Assembly (NCBI GenBank): GCA_016124945.1 | Contig: WGMT01000003.1 | Span: forward strand, 1-64,000 | Direction of reading: 5' to 3' | From: a bacterium | GTDB lineage: Bacteria; Chloroflexota; Anaerolineae; Caldilineales; Caldilineaceae | DNA: 64,000 nucleotides | Part shown: positions 19,084-27,174 of the stretch, piece by piece | How the letters are laid out: every line of letters begins with the position of its first letter | Position numbering within the stretch: position 1 is the first letter of the stretch | Position numbers and translations under genes: made by a program | The notes under the pieces: generated by a model | Told to the model about the DNA's origin: nothing | Databases searched by the model: none | What the model saw: the letters and a program-made list of their open reading frames with translations, nothing else

Positions 19084-19119
19084 AAAGTCAACGCCTAAAC
19101 AGCGTTGACTTTTTATTTT
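19084..19119 (+). terminator. Intrinsic terminator of the CAP-LysM gene
   Basis: AAAGTCAACGC (19084-19094), loop CTAAACA, and GCGTTGACTTT (19102-19112), continuing into TTTTTATTTT. A textbook Rho-independent terminator 47 bp after the stop. Confidence 0.85.
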
Positions 19120-19181
19120 CAAAATACAACAGTAGCTTTGTTGAGGAATCGAAGCTGAGATCGACGAGAGAGAGCAGGCGG

Positions 19182-20084
19182 TCAGGTGACAATAACATCG
19201 CTCCCAGGTGTGTTGAAGGTCAAAACGGGCACATTGCCGCCCTGTTTGCGAAAGCCAAACGACTCGTACATGCGTTGCGAGCGGCGGTTGCTCTCTTGCG
19301 TATTCAACTGAATCCGGTAAACAGACTGCCCGTGGGCATGCGCAATGGCGTCGGCGAGCAATTGACGACCAATGCCATGTCCTTGCGCAGAAGGGTGGAC
19401 GGCGATACGTACAATTTGGGCTTCAGCCTGGGATGGATGCGCCCCACTCCCATAAAGCGACATTGCCGTGTAGCCCACCAATTCTCCATTGAATTCTGCC
19501 ACCTGGATGCGCGCAGTGAAGCACAGTTGCAGCAAGTCGGTTCGGCCCATGTGCCAGATTGGATCAAAGGTTTCGGCATCGATTTGGGCAAGAGGAGCCA
19601 AATCGCACTCCTGTATAGGACGCAACTGTGCAGGCTTTGGTACAACGGGCAGATCCTGTCGTGTGCGCAGATAAAAGCGAATCTGATCCGCTTCGCGAAA
19701 ACCACTCTGCAACAGTGCCGACGTCAACCAACTGTGACCGGTGAGGGCGATTAGTTGTAGAGATTGAGGATAGGCGTAAAACATTTCAAGCAACGCATCC
19801 ACCAATCTGGGCATACGTTGCGTGGTAAAAAGCCCCTGCACCACTGCAGCAGCACGCAAGGACGCTCGATCTGCCACTTCCGCCGGGAGGGCATCGGAGG
19901 GGGCTTCCACCTGAAACGCCAGAAAGCCCCACAGTACGCCGCGTCGATCTTCCCCAACCAGGGTGACAGCCCGGTTTAACAGCGCGGGTAGATCTTCCAG
20001 TCCCGTATTAAAAAAACTACGGTTGCTTTGCAGCAACTGGCGAATTTGAGGAAGATCAGCAGGCTGTCCTTGGCGGATTAACAT
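19182..20084 (-). CDS. GNAT-family N-acetyltransferase
   Basis: A 300-residue protein, about twice a single GNAT domain. The C-terminal half is a clear GNAT acetyl-CoA-binding fold: IVRIAVHPSAQGHGIGRQLL (motif A, with Q/R-x-x-G-x-G/A) and a following SQRMYESFGF. The N-terminal half (ADLPQIRQLLQSNRSFFN) looks like a divergent second GNAT repeat without the acetyl-CoA loop. The acceptor is unknown. Upstream lie an 18-bp tandem repeat and the 68-bp hairpin, so its promoter must lie within or next to these repeats. Confidence 0.85.
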   Translation of the reverse strand: MLIRQGQPADLPQIRQLLQSNRSFFNTGLEDLPALLNRAVTLVGEDRRGVLWGFLAFQVEAPSDALPAEVADRASLRAAAVVQGLFTTQRMPRLVDALLEMFYAYPQSLQLIALTGHSWLTSALLQSGFREADQIRFYLRTRQDLPVVPKPAQLRPIQECDLAPLAQIDAETFDPIWHMGRTDLLQLCFTARIQVAEFNGELVGYTAMSLYGSGAHPSQAEAQIVRIAVHPSAQGHGIGRQLLADAIAHAHGQSVYRIQLNTQESNRRSQRMYESFGFRKQGGNVPVLTFNTPGSDVIVT

Positions 20085-20133
20085 GAAAAGCAGTTATCTG
20101 TGTGAAAACATCACCTGGTACACGATGACTGGA

Positions 20134-20195
20134 GTACACCTAAAGAATGAAGTACACCTAAAGAATGAAGTACACCTAAAGAATGAAGTACACCT
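20134..20195. repeat. 18-bp tandem repeat, three and a half copies
   Basis: The unit GTACACCTAAAGAATGAA occurs three times without variation (20134-20151, 20152-20169, 20170-20187), plus a partial fourth. It lies 50 bp upstream of the GNAT start. Identical copies suggest recent slippage or expansion. Confidence 0.9.
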
Positions 20196-20203
20196 AAGAA
20201 TAA

Positions 20204-20271
20204 CGAGGAGAGAGCACGCCCTCGTGCGGCGCTTATTGTGTAGACCCGCACGAGGGCGTGCTCTCTCCTCG
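20204..20271. repeat. 68-bp hairpin element, perfect 26-bp arms
   Basis: Arms 20204-20229 and 20246-20271 are exact complements (core GCACGCCCTCGTGCGG) with a 16-base loop ending GTGTAGAC. Reverse-complemented, it matches the element at 9104-9171 in length, in the GCACGAGGGCGTGCTC core and in the loop start GTCTACAC. It lies between rfbB (3' side) and the GNAT gene (5' side). Confidence 0.9.
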
Positions 20272-20310
20272 TGTGTAGTGAATACTGCGACTTACTTGCG
20301 CCGTTGTGTA

Positions 20311-21339
20311 CTAGGCAATGACTTTGCGGTTGCCATAAACACGCTGGTAGTACTCACGGAATTCGCCGCTGCGGATTGGTTCCCACCACCAGCGATTGTC
20401 CACATACCAACGCACAGAGGCGCGGATCGCCTCTTCCGGCGTGTAAGACGGCTCCCAGCCCAAGGACATGATCTTGCGCACGTCCATGCTGTAGCGGCGG
20501 TCGTGGCCCTGACGATCCTCCACGTGGCGGATCAACGTGCGCGGCAGGTTGAGTTCGTCGAGCAGGATTTCGACCATGGCCAGATTGGTCATCTCTTTGC
20601 CGGTGCCGATGTTGTAGACTTCGCCGATGACACCTTGGTGCAGTACCAGATCAATACCTTCACAGTGATCGACCACGTATTGATAGTCGCGCATCTGTTG
20701 GCCATCGCCGTAGACAGGCAGAGATTCACCGGCCAGCGCGTTGGTGACAAAGAGGGGCACCACCTTTTCGGGGTATTGGTAAGGGCCAATGTTGTTGGCC
20801 CCTCGGCTAATGGTGACAGGCAGCCCATAGGTGATGTGGTAGGCGTGGACAAAGTGATCCGCCGCAGCTTTGCTGGCCGAGTATGGGCTGCGCGGCATCA
20901 TTTTGTCATCTTCGAGGCTGTTGTGATCGCCTGCAATGTGACCGTAGACTTCGTCTGTGCTGATCTGATGATAGCGTAGATTGCCGCCTTTGCGCGCCGA
21001 TTCAAGCAAGGTGTATGTGCCCAGCACGTCGGTTTTCACAAACGCATCTGGCTCCAGGATGCTCCGATCCACATGGGTTTCCGCGGCAAAATTGACGATG
21101 GTGTCGATGTCATATTGGGCGATGACGCCATCAATAGCGGCGCCGTCGCAGATGTCGCCCTGCACAAAGGCGTAGCGATCCCCGTAGCGTTCGGCTAGAT
21201 CCTGTAAATTCTCCAGGCGACCGGCATAGGTTAGCTTGTCGATGACCACAACACGATAGTCGCTGTACTTTTCTAACATAAGGCGCACATAGTTGCAGCC
21301 GATAAAGCCGGCGCCGCCGGTGACCAGGATGTTTTGCAT
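20311..21339 (-). CDS. rfbB: dTDP-glucose 4,6-dehydratase
   Basis: A 342-residue extended short-chain dehydrogenase making dTDP-4-keto-6-deoxyglucose, the second step of dTDP-rhamnose and related sugar synthesis. NAD-binding LVTGGAGFIGCNYV lies at the N-terminus, with STDEVYG (dehydratase Asp-Glu pair), catalytic YSASK, and RGANNIGPYQYPEK of the RfbB family. Start ATG 21339 is chosen over an upstream in-frame start because AGGAGG lies 9 bases before it. rfbA lies two genes upstream on the same strand. rfbC and rfbD, needed for rhamnose, are not in the window. Confidence 0.95.
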   Translation of the reverse strand: MQNILVTGGAGFIGCNYVRLMLEKYSDYRVVVIDKLTYAGRLENLQDLAERYGDRYAFVQGDICDGAAIDGVIAQYDIDTIVNFAAETHVDRSILEPDAFVKTDVLGTYTLLESARKGGNLRYHQISTDEVYGHIAGDHNSLEDDKMMPRSPYSASKAAADHFVHAYHITYGLPVTISRGANNIGPYQYPEKVVPLFVTNALAGESLPVYGDGQQMRDYQYVVDHCEGIDLVLHQGVIGEVYNIGTGKEMTNLAMVEILLDELNLPRTLIRHVEDRQGHDRRYSMDVRKIMSLGWEPSYTPEEAIRASVRWYVDNRWWWEPIRSGEFREYYQRVYGNRKVIA

Positions 21340-21379
21340 GGAATGTAACCTCCTAAAACGAATCAATAAGGGTTAACTG

Positions 21380-21447
21380 AATGAGTAACGAGTAATGAGT
21401 AGGATACTCGACACGATCTCTAAATTACGCATTACTCGTTACTCATT
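21380..21447. repeat. Inverted repeat with perfect 18-bp arms
   Basis: AATGAGTAACGAGTAATG (21380-21397) and its exact complement (21430-21447) with a 32-base loop. It is built of a degenerate 7-8-bp unit (GAGTAAC/GAGTAAT) and lies between rfbB and the upstream unknown gene. Confidence 0.85.
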
Positions 21448-21455
21448 TTGTCTCT

Positions 21456-22229
21456 TCAACGCCGCTGTCGCCAATCTTTGCGCGCCCAGAGACGGCGTAG
21501 ACGGCGGATGCGACCCGGTTGGCGGTGTGCCGGCAATGGAAAGGACGTGGAAAGCGTCAACGTTGGAATCTGTTCCAGGGGAGGTAGCAGTTCGTCGGCC
21601 AGTCCACGCGCCGCAGGTTCCGGCCAGAGGGGCTGCCACAGCGCACGTTCCTCACTGCCCCCTGCTGTGGACAGGAAGCCGATATCGTCGCTGAGTGCTT
21701 GACGTACCGCCCGCACCACATCCAGCGTCCGCTCCCAGTAGGCAATCAGTTTGGGTTGGGCAATCTCGAAGAAGTGGCTGGTGAACGATGATCGCAGGTC
21801 CGTGCGCTCGCTAAATGGGAAACCTGCCTGGTAAGCCGGCACAAATTCCTGTGCCCAATATTGTTCCATGCGCTGGAATGATGGTAGCAGCAAATCAGCG
21901 TAAAAGCTCACGTGTACGGTGCTCACCCGCTCCGACATTGAGAGCAGCAGCGATACCTGCGCCGGGTAGAGATCGAAAAAAGCGTGGGCGTCGAAGTAGT
22001 TCCACTCACCGTAGGCCGATGCCAGGCGGCGCAGTTTGTCGGCCACCACAGCCACCGTGTGCGCCGCCGATGCGACTTCTTTGTCGAAATCGCCTTCGTC
22101 GATCTGATAAAACGGCACCATCGGCTGATCGAGCAATTGCGTCACTTGCGACGCCGGCAAACGCGCCTGATCAATGCGCCGAAGGGAGACGGCAAAAGCG
22201 GGCAACGAACGGATCGTCTTCGTTTCCAT
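21456..22229 (-). CDS. Unknown protein between rfbA and rfbB
   Basis: A 257-residue, mostly helical protein with no motif I recognise. It is rich in aromatic and acidic residues (YGEWNYFDAHAFFDLYP, YWAQEFVPAYQ) and ends in a very basic tail (RRLRRLWARKDWRQRR). There is no signal peptide or membrane segment. Its ATG directly follows the rfbA stop codon with no intervening base and there is no visible Shine-Dalgarno, so translation is probably coupled to rfbA. The position suggests a role tied to nucleotide-sugar or polysaccharide synthesis, but that is only context. Confidence 0.75.
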   Translation of the reverse strand: METKTIRSLPAFAVSLRRIDQARLPASQVTQLLDQPMVPFYQIDEGDFDKEVASAAHTVAVVADKLRRLASAYGEWNYFDAHAFFDLYPAQVSLLLSMSERVSTVHVSFYADLLLPSFQRMEQYWAQEFVPAYQAGFPFSERTDLRSSFTSHFFEIAQPKLIAYWERTLDVVRAVRQALSDDIGFLSTAGGSEERALWQPLWPEPAARGLADELLPPLEQIPTLTLSTSFPLPAHRQPGRIRRLRRLWARKDWRQRR

Positions 22230-23102
22230 CTACAATTCGTCGTTGAGCAACCGGAAGAGGTATTGGCCGTAGCCGTTGCTCTTCATCCCGTGGGCAAGTT
22301 TTTCAAGCTGGGCGCGATCAATGTAACCGCGGCGGTAGGCAATCTCTTCAGGGCAAGACATCATCATGCCCTGACGTTCTTGCAGCGCCTGTACAAAGTT
22401 GGCCGCCTGTAAGAGCGATTCGTGTGTCCCGGCGTCGAGCCAGGCGAATCCGCGGCCCAACATGTCAACCTGCATTTCGCCTTTGGCGAGATAGGCCAGG
22501 TTGACGTCGGTGATTTCCAATTCCCCGCGCGGTGACGGCGTGAGGTTCTCGGAGATGCTGACAACCTGATTGTCGTAAAAATAGATGCCGGGGACGGCGT
22601 AGTGCGAGCGTGGCGTTTGTGGCTTCTCTTCGATGCTCAGCGCCTTGCCGCTTTCATCAAACTCGACGACGCCGTAGCGTTCGGGATCGCGTACAGGGTA
22701 GGCGAAGATGCGCGCCCCGTGCTTTTGTTGCGCGCCAGCCAGCAACTTTTCGGGCAGACCGTGACCGTAAAAGATGTTATCGCCCAAAATCAGGCAGACC
22801 GAATCGTCGCCGATAAACTCTTTGCCCAGGATGAAGGCCTCGGCGATGCCACGCGGCTGATCCTGTTCACAGTAGACGAACTTGACCCCCCACTGGCTCC
22901 CATCACGTAGCAACGATCGGAAAAGCGGCAGCGCGTCCGGCGTGCTGATGACCATGATCTCCCGAATCCCTGCCAGCATGAGCATCGAAAGCGGATAGTA
23001 GATCATCGGCTTGTCGTAGACGGGCAACATCTGCTTGCTAACGCTGATTGTCAACGGATACAAGCGTGTACCATGTCCACCGGCCAGGAGAATGCCTTTC
23101 AT
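22230..23102 (-). CDS. rfbA: Glucose-1-phosphate thymidylyltransferase
   Basis: A 290-residue nucleotidyltransferase forming dTDP-glucose from dTTP and glucose-1-phosphate. The N-terminus [18 protein letters not shown] is the nucleotide-binding signature, followed by [30 protein letters not shown] and the [20 protein letters not shown] region are family hallmarks. ATG 23102 is preferred over an upstream in-frame start because the signature begins at once and GAGG precedes it. Product inhibition by dTDP-rhamnose is known for this family. It is first in the rfbA-unknown-rfbB set; a 72-bp palindrome lies upstream. Confidence 0.96.
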   Translation of the reverse strand: MKGILLAGGHGTRLYPLTISVSKQMLPVYDKPMIYYPLSMLMLAGIREIMVISTPDALPLFRSLLRDGSQWGVKFVYCEQDQPRGIAEAFILGKEFIGDDSVCLILGDNIFYGHGLPEKLLAGAQQKHGARIFAYPVRDPERYGVVEFDESGKALSIEEKPQTPRSHYAVPGIYFYDNQVVSISENLTPSPRGELEITDVNLAYLAKGEMQVDMLGRGFAWLDAGTHESLLQAANFVQALQERQGMMMSCPEEIAYRRGYIDRAQLEKLAHGMKSNGYGQYLFRLLNDEL

Positions 23103-23162
23103 AGTTGACCTCGGAAGCACTAAATGAATATTGATGGGTTTCTGGTTCTGCCGACAAGGGAT

Positions 23163-23234
23163 TAGGCGATTGAGGGATTAGGCGATTTCAGATCGTGTAC
23201 ACGATCTGAAATCGCCTAATCCCTCAATCGCCTA
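23163..23234. repeat. Perfect 72-bp palindrome without spacer
   Basis: All 36 base pairs from 23163/23234 inwards match, meeting at the centre GTGTACAC. Each arm reads as octamers (TAGGCGAT, TGAGGGAT, TAGGCGAT, TTCAGATC). It lies between the CpsD-like gene and rfbA. The centre TTTCAGATCGTGTACACGAT recurs at 38019-38109. Confidence 0.95.
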
Positions 23235-23247
23235 TCACAAATCTCTT

Positions 23248-23895
23248 TTATACCCCGTATCGCCCCGCCGCGGCAGTATCTTCCTCTGCATTCACCAACA
23301 CCGCGCCGACAACGTGGGCACGCACTTTTTCGAGGACGTCGCGGGCGCGTTTGGCCTGTTCGCGTTTGGTACGCCCAGCGTTGACGACAAGCAGCACACC
23401 GTCCACCTTGCCGGCCCACAACGCAGCGTCGGTGACAGCCAACACCGGCGGCGCGTCGCAAAGGATGTACTGCGCTTCTCCCTGCAACGTAGACAGCAAC
23501 TCAGCCAGCCGGTTGGAGCTGAGCAAAGCCACCGGGTTGGGTGGCAACGCCCCCGATGTGAGGACACGCAACCCCGACACCGACGTCTCTTGCAGCAGCG
23601 GCGCACCGCCGTCCTTGAGCCAGTCGGTAAGGCCGCGGTTGTTGCTCAGTTCGAAAATTGCGTGCTGCTGCGGGCGACGCAGATCGCCGTCCACCACCAG
23701 CACACGATCCCCGGCCTGGGCCATGACCACGGCCAAATTGGCCAGCGCCTGACTTTTGTCTGTGTCAGGATCGGCGCAGGTGACGAGCAAAGAGCGTAAC
23801 GTCCGCTCCAACCCGGCAAATTCAATGTTGGTACGCAGGCTCTGGAAGGCTTCGGCCGCCGGGCTGCGAGGATCGGTCAGTGTGATGAGTGACAT
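23248..23895 (-). CDS. CpsD/CapB-like ATPase (BY-kinase family) with altered P-loop
   Basis: A 215-residue protein of the bacterial tyrosine kinase/ParA-like family that works with Wzz-type partners to control polysaccharide chain length. SPAAEAFQSLRTNIEF is the usual lead-in. Walker A' (VLVVDGDLRRP, Asp69 and Asp71) and Walker B (YILCDAPPV) are intact. Walker A reads DPDTDKSQA (Lys47, Ser48) where EGKST is normal, so the Gly before Lys is Asp. The C-terminal Tyr cluster is reduced to one Tyr (RYGV). Kinase activity is therefore doubtful; it may be a regulatory ATPase. Two Wzz-like genes lie immediately upstream. Confidence 0.85.
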   Translation of the reverse strand: MSLITLTDPRSPAAEAFQSLRTNIEFAGLERTLRSLLVTCADPDTDKSQALANLAVVMAQAGDRVLVVDGDLRRPQQHAIFELSNNRGLTDWLKDGGAPLLQETSVSGLRVLTSGALPPNPVALLSSNRLAELLSTLQGEAQYILCDAPPVLAVTDAALWAGKVDGVLLVVNAGRTKREQAKRARDVLEKVRAHVVGAVLVNAEEDTAAAGRYGV

Positions 23896-23937
23896 AAGAT
23901 TTATGAAGGATGAATGATGATTGGGTTGATAGTGTGA

Positions 23938-23982
23938 AGAGGTGACTGGGTGACCTTGTCACCCCCTTACCTTGTCACCTCT
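23938..23982. repeat. Nested short inverted repeat
   Basis: AGAGGTGAC (23938-23946) pairs with GTCACCTCT (23974-23982); inside, GGGTGAC (23948-23954) pairs with GTCACCC (23958-23964) around CTT. The units follow an octamer rhythm (AGGTGACA-like). It covers the stop of the Wzz-like gene and the leader of the CpsD-like gene. Confidence 0.7.
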
Positions 23983-24700
23983 ACGCCGTCTTCGGCTTCG
24001 GGACATACGATCTTGCCCTCTGCGCGGGGACGGCGTTAGCCTGTCCACTGACAGCCGGAATCGCCCCCAGCACGGGGACGGCCAGCGTGCGTTCCACGGC
24101 ATCGGGCGTGCGTAACAGGTCGGATTCCATCCACGTCAGCAACAGGACGACGCCGATGCCCAGCAGCAGGCCCAAGACGCTGCCGGCCAGAGCGTTAAAG
24201 AGCGGCTGCGGTTGATATTGAGGCGCGCCGATGGCACGACTGACGATCTTAACCTCAATGCGGTTTTCTTTGTCCTGTTGGGCGTAATAGGCGGTGCGCT
24301 CTTCGACAAATTCGTCGGCCAAAGACAACGCCATCTGTTTCGCCACTTCGGGATCGCGGGAGCGCGCTTCGATCTTGATCATAAAGGTGCTGGAATCAGG
24401 CGAAACCGTGGTCTGCCCCAAAAAATCGTAGGGGTTCATGTCGAGGCGGGCGCGCTCAATGGCCCGCTGCGACACTTCGGGCGTGCGGATGTTGAGGGCA
24501 AAGTTGCGCATCAGGTCCTTGGCGGTGTTGCCCAGGCCCCAATCCGGCCGCGCGGGGACGGTGCTCACCTGCACGGTGGCGCGGTACATTTCCTGTTGCA
24601 ACGAGCTAACGCCAAAAGCCGCCAACCCCGCCAGCAACACCGCCGCGATGATGATCCAGCCGCGACGGCGCAGAATACGCAGATAATCTTGAACGGTCAT
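23981..24700 (-). CDS. Wzz-type polysaccharide chain-length protein
   Basis: A 239-residue inner-membrane protein of the polysaccharide co-polymerase family. Two membrane segments (~16-36 and ~190-210) flank an extracytoplasmic region with a coiled-coil-like helix (DPEVAKQMALSLADEFVEERTAYY). After the second segment a cytoplasmic tail (TPDAVERTLAVPVLGAIP) matches the segment that touches CpsD-like ATPases. ATG 24700 is chosen because the MTVQDYLRILRRR start is typical and GGAGAG precedes it. It lies between another Wzz-like gene and the CpsD-like gene, all on one strand. Confidence 0.88.
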   Translation of the reverse strand: MTVQDYLRILRRRGWIIIAAVLLAGLAAFGVSSLQQEMYRATVQVSTVPARPDWGLGNTAKDLMRNFALNIRTPEVSQRAIERARLDMNPYDFLGQTTVSPDSSTFMIKIEARSRDPEVAKQMALSLADEFVEERTAYYAQQDKENRIEVKIVSRAIGAPQYQPQPLFNALAGSVLGLLLGIGVVLLLTWMESDLLRTPDAVERTLAVPVLGAIPAVSGQANAVPAQRARSYVPKPKTA

Positions 24701-24753
24701 AAAGCTCTCTCCAGTACAGAACAAGAACGTACAAACAATATCACTCAATCCCA

Positions 24754-25443
24754 TCACTTTTTCGGGATCACGCCAATCACCGGCACCCCAATCTCTTCGA
24801 GATCACGCATCCGCCGTACAGAGGTGTCCAGGTAGGCCAGCACGAAGACAATGCCCACGCCTGCAATGAAGGCCAGGATCACACGCAGTGGAAAATCCAA
24901 TCGGCTGCGCAAGTCGGGGCCGACGACGCCGACGGACGGTGTGTCGAGCACAGAGACAACGGCGTTTTCGGTCCCCAATTGGGTGAAGTAGCCAGCAGCG
25001 TTTTCGTTGAGTTCGGCGGTGGCAGCGTTGGCAATCGCCAGCAGTTGATCAGCGTCCCCCCAGGCAAAGGAGAGTTGGATGATGCGGTGCTGACGTCCTG
25101 TGTTGGCGCTACCGCTGATCAGGCCCGCAGGGATTTCGATCCCCTGGTCGGCGAGGCGGCGGTTGATCCCCTGGGCAAAGAGTTGGCTGCGCACCACTTC
25201 GGTAAAATCGTCCACAAGGTATTCGCTGGTGAGCCAGGCGTAGTAGCGAGGATCGTAGTCGGCCACATCGGCGTCGACCAACGGCAGCACGCCGATCAGC
25301 AGCCGAAACGACGTGGTGTAGGTAGTCGGCGGCGACTGCCACGGGCGCAGTTGCCAGGCGCTCAATACGGCTACCAACGCCGTCAACAGGACGGGGATCC
25401 ACCAGCGGCGGGCTAGGATGTGCCAGTACTCGCGTAATTCCAT
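24754..25443 (-). CDS. Second Wzz-type polysaccharide chain-length protein
   Basis: A 229-residue protein with the same plan as its downstream neighbour: MELREYWHILARRWW, a first membrane segment ~15-33, an extracytoplasmic domain, a second segment near the C-terminus (VILAFIAGVGIVFVLAYLD) and a short tail DLEEIGVPVIGVIPKK. The two are distinct in sequence, so they are not a recent duplication; they may form a mixed oligomer. It ends 53 bp before the next gene's start. Confidence 0.85.
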   Translation of the reverse strand: MELREYWHILARRWWIPVLLTALVAVLSAWQLRPWQSPPTTYTTSFRLLIGVLPLVDADVADYDPRYYAWLTSEYLVDDFTEVVRSQLFAQGINRRLADQGIEIPAGLISGSANTGRQHRIIQLSFAWGDADQLLAIANAATAELNENAAGYFTQLGTENAVVSVLDTPSVGVVGPDLRSRLDFPLRVILAFIAGVGIVFVLAYLDTSVRRMRDLEEIGVPVIGVIPKK

Positions 25444-25466
25444 GTTCGAGAACGACCTTGAGTAAT

Positions 25467-25575
25467 ACGTGATTCGTGATTCGTAATTGGTTGACGAAGT
25501 AATTCCCCAATTGGCGACCCATACCGTTGACGAATCACGAATCACGAATCACGAATCACGAATCACGAATCACGT
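25467..25575. repeat. Inverted heptamer array (ACGAATC)
   Basis: Left arm 25467-25484 and right arm 25558-25575 are exact complements. The right side carries six consecutive ACGAATC heptamers, the left about two and a half. GTTGACGAA occurs on both sides of the loop. The last codons and stop of the GT4 gene (25556) lie in the right arm. Confidence 0.88.
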
Positions 25576-26698
25576 CTGCCAGATAGTCAAGCAACTTTCC
25601 TCGAAACCGTTCCCGGCCAAACCGTTCCGCCTGCGCGCGACAGGCTTGCGGATCGTAGTGGCCCGGCTCAAAGTTCGCCAGGACGGCGTGCAGCGCGTCC
25701 ACGGTTTGGGCGGCGAAGTGTTCACCGCTGACGCCGGGGATCACCGTGTCCAGTGCGCCGCCGCCGGCAAAGGCAATGACAGGACGCCCGGCGCTCATCG
25801 CCTCGACCGGCGCAATGCCGAAGTCCTCCAACCCGGGGAACAGGAAGGCCTTGCAGCCACGCATCAGGGAGACCAGTCGATCCCACGGTTGCCTGCCCAG
25901 GAAGGTGACGTTCGACGGCGCCGACGACCTCAACGCGGCAAGATCGCGTCCTTCCCCCACCACAATCAGCTTCTGGGCAGGGAGGCGAGCGAAGGCGGCG
26001 ACGGCCAGGTCGATCCGCTTGTACGGGATGAGGCGGCTAACGATGAGATAGTAGTCACCCACCGGCACGGATGGATCGGGGGTGAAGCGTTCGGTGTCCA
26101 CCGGTGGGTGGATTACCACACTGTCGCGCCCGTAAATCGTCTGGATGCGCTGCTGAACCTCGCGACTGATGGCGATGAAATGGTCCACGCGCTGAGCGGC
26201 GGACCAATCCCAGTGGCGCAACAATGCCAAAACAGGCTGCAACACAGCGTTCAGGCCCGTCCCGATCTGCTCCCGTTCGCGGTATTGGTCATAGAGCCAG
26301 AGGAAGCGGGTGGGCGTGAGACAGTAGCAGACGTGCAGGGCTTTGCGGTCGCGGTTGCGGGTGCCCACACCATGACAAAACCCGCTCTTGTTGCTCAACA
26401 CCAAATCAAAACCGCTCAGGTCGGTGCGTTGAAAAGCGAGCGGGTAAAAGGGCAGATACGCCTGATGATGATGTGCCACACCGGGCAGCCGCTGCATGAA
26501 ACTGGTGTGGATCGGCCAACGCCGGTAGGCGTCGGGCATGAGATCGGGCGCGTAAATGCTGGTGTAGAGCGGCGCGCCGGGGAAGAGATCCACCAGATCT
26601 TCGAGCACGTTTTCGGCGCCGCCCATCTGGTTCAGCCAGTCGTGGACCAGGGCCACCTTGGTACTGCGCATTGCTGCCTCGGCAGACGGCACACTCAC
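25556..26698 (-). CDS. GT4-family glycosyltransferase
   Basis: A 380-residue GT-B enzyme. The N-terminal acceptor domain starts KVALVHDWLNQMGGAENVL, the Gly-rich donor-side loop of GT4 enzymes. The C-terminal domain has the retaining E(x7)E motif region in FPGLEDFGIAPVEAMSAGRPVIA. It probably adds a sugar to the lipid-linked repeat of the local polysaccharide. The GTG at 26698 overlaps the stop of the chorismate mutase gene (GTGA), suggesting coupling; an ATG at 26671 with GAGG upstream is an equally good start. The final residues (VIRDS) are encoded by the heptamer repeat, so the original C-terminus has probably been replaced. Confidence 0.9.
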   Translation of the reverse strand: MSVPSAEAAMRSTKVALVHDWLNQMGGAENVLEDLVDLFPGAPLYTSIYAPDLMPDAYRRWPIHTSFMQRLPGVAHHHQAYLPFYPLAFQRTDLSGFDLVLSNKSGFCHGVGTRNRDRKALHVCYCLTPTRFLWLYDQYREREQIGTGLNAVLQPVLALLRHWDWSAAQRVDHFIAISREVQQRIQTIYGRDSVVIHPPVDTERFTPDPSVPVGDYYLIVSRLIPYKRIDLAVAAFARLPAQKLIVVGEGRDLAALRSSAPSNVTFLGRQPWDRLVSLMRGCKAFLFPGLEDFGIAPVEAMSAGRPVIAFAGGGALDTVIPGVSGEHFAAQTVDALHAVLANFEPGHYDPQACRAQAERFGRERFRGKLLDYLADVIRDS

Positions 26699-26997
26699 GA
26701 CTGTGAACGCTCCGAAAGGATGGCCAGTTCCTCGGCGATGAAATGGTCGATGAGCGTACGGTAGAGGCGTTCGACCAGATCAGGATCGAGATCCAACGCT
26801 TCGGCCCACTCACGTCGCGCCGCAATCACCTGCTTCTGCCGATCCACGGCGTGGACATCGGTTTCGGTGCGCTTAAAACGCATCACGGCTTTAACATAGC
26901 CGCGCCGCTCGGCCAATAGTTCGACGATAGCACGATCCAAACGGTCGATTTCAGACCGGACCTGGTCAATCGTTTGACAGTCTTCAGGCGCAACCAT
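26695..26997 (-). CDS. Chorismate mutase (AroQ fold)
   Basis: A 100-residue all-helical AroQ-type chorismate mutase, the normal size for a free-standing domain. It would convert chorismate to prephenate, or act as isochorismate-pyruvate lyase as in PchB. The visible signature is the first helix, IDRLDRAIVELLAERRGYVKAV, with the Arg used to bind substrate, then RQKQVIAARREWAEAL and a third helix LVERLYRTLIDHFIAEEL. ATG 26997 has GAGGA upstream. It overlaps the GT4 gene by four bases although the pathways have no known link; the pairing may simply reflect shared transcription. Confidence 0.88.
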   Translation of the reverse strand: MVAPEDCQTIDQVRSEIDRLDRAIVELLAERRGYVKAVMRFKRTETDVHAVDRQKQVIAARREWAEALDLDPDLVERLYRTLIDHFIAEELAILSERSQS

Positions 26998-27077
26998 AGA
27001 TCCTCGCAGAGCGGTGTTGGGTGGTAGATCGACAACGTTCACATTGTACCGTAGGAGTGGGCGCGAACCAAATGATC

Positions 27078-27174
27078 TGCGTAATGCGTAATTCGTAACT
27101 CGTAATTGGTTGACCGCAACACGGCCCAATGAGCAACCAAAACCGTAGACAAATTACGCATTACGTATTACGCA
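27078..27174. repeat. Inverted heptamer array (GCGTAAT)
   Basis: TGCGTAATGCGTAATT (27078-27093) faces AATTACGCATTACG with a further TATTACGCA unit (27152-27174). The loop holds GGTTGAC and GTAGAC. It lies in the 315-bp divergent gap between chorismate mutase and acyl-CoA dehydrogenase; otherwise I see nothing in that gap. Confidence 0.8.

Noticed and set aside
20083-20979. Plus-strand frame with repeated VHLKNE residues
   Set aside because: The repeat residues are translation of the 18-bp tandem DNA repeat, and the rest is antisense to rfbB.
25487-26764. Long plus-strand open frame opposite the GT4 gene
   Set aside because: It begins in the heptamer repeat and has no domain; the GT4 motifs on the minus strand are clear.
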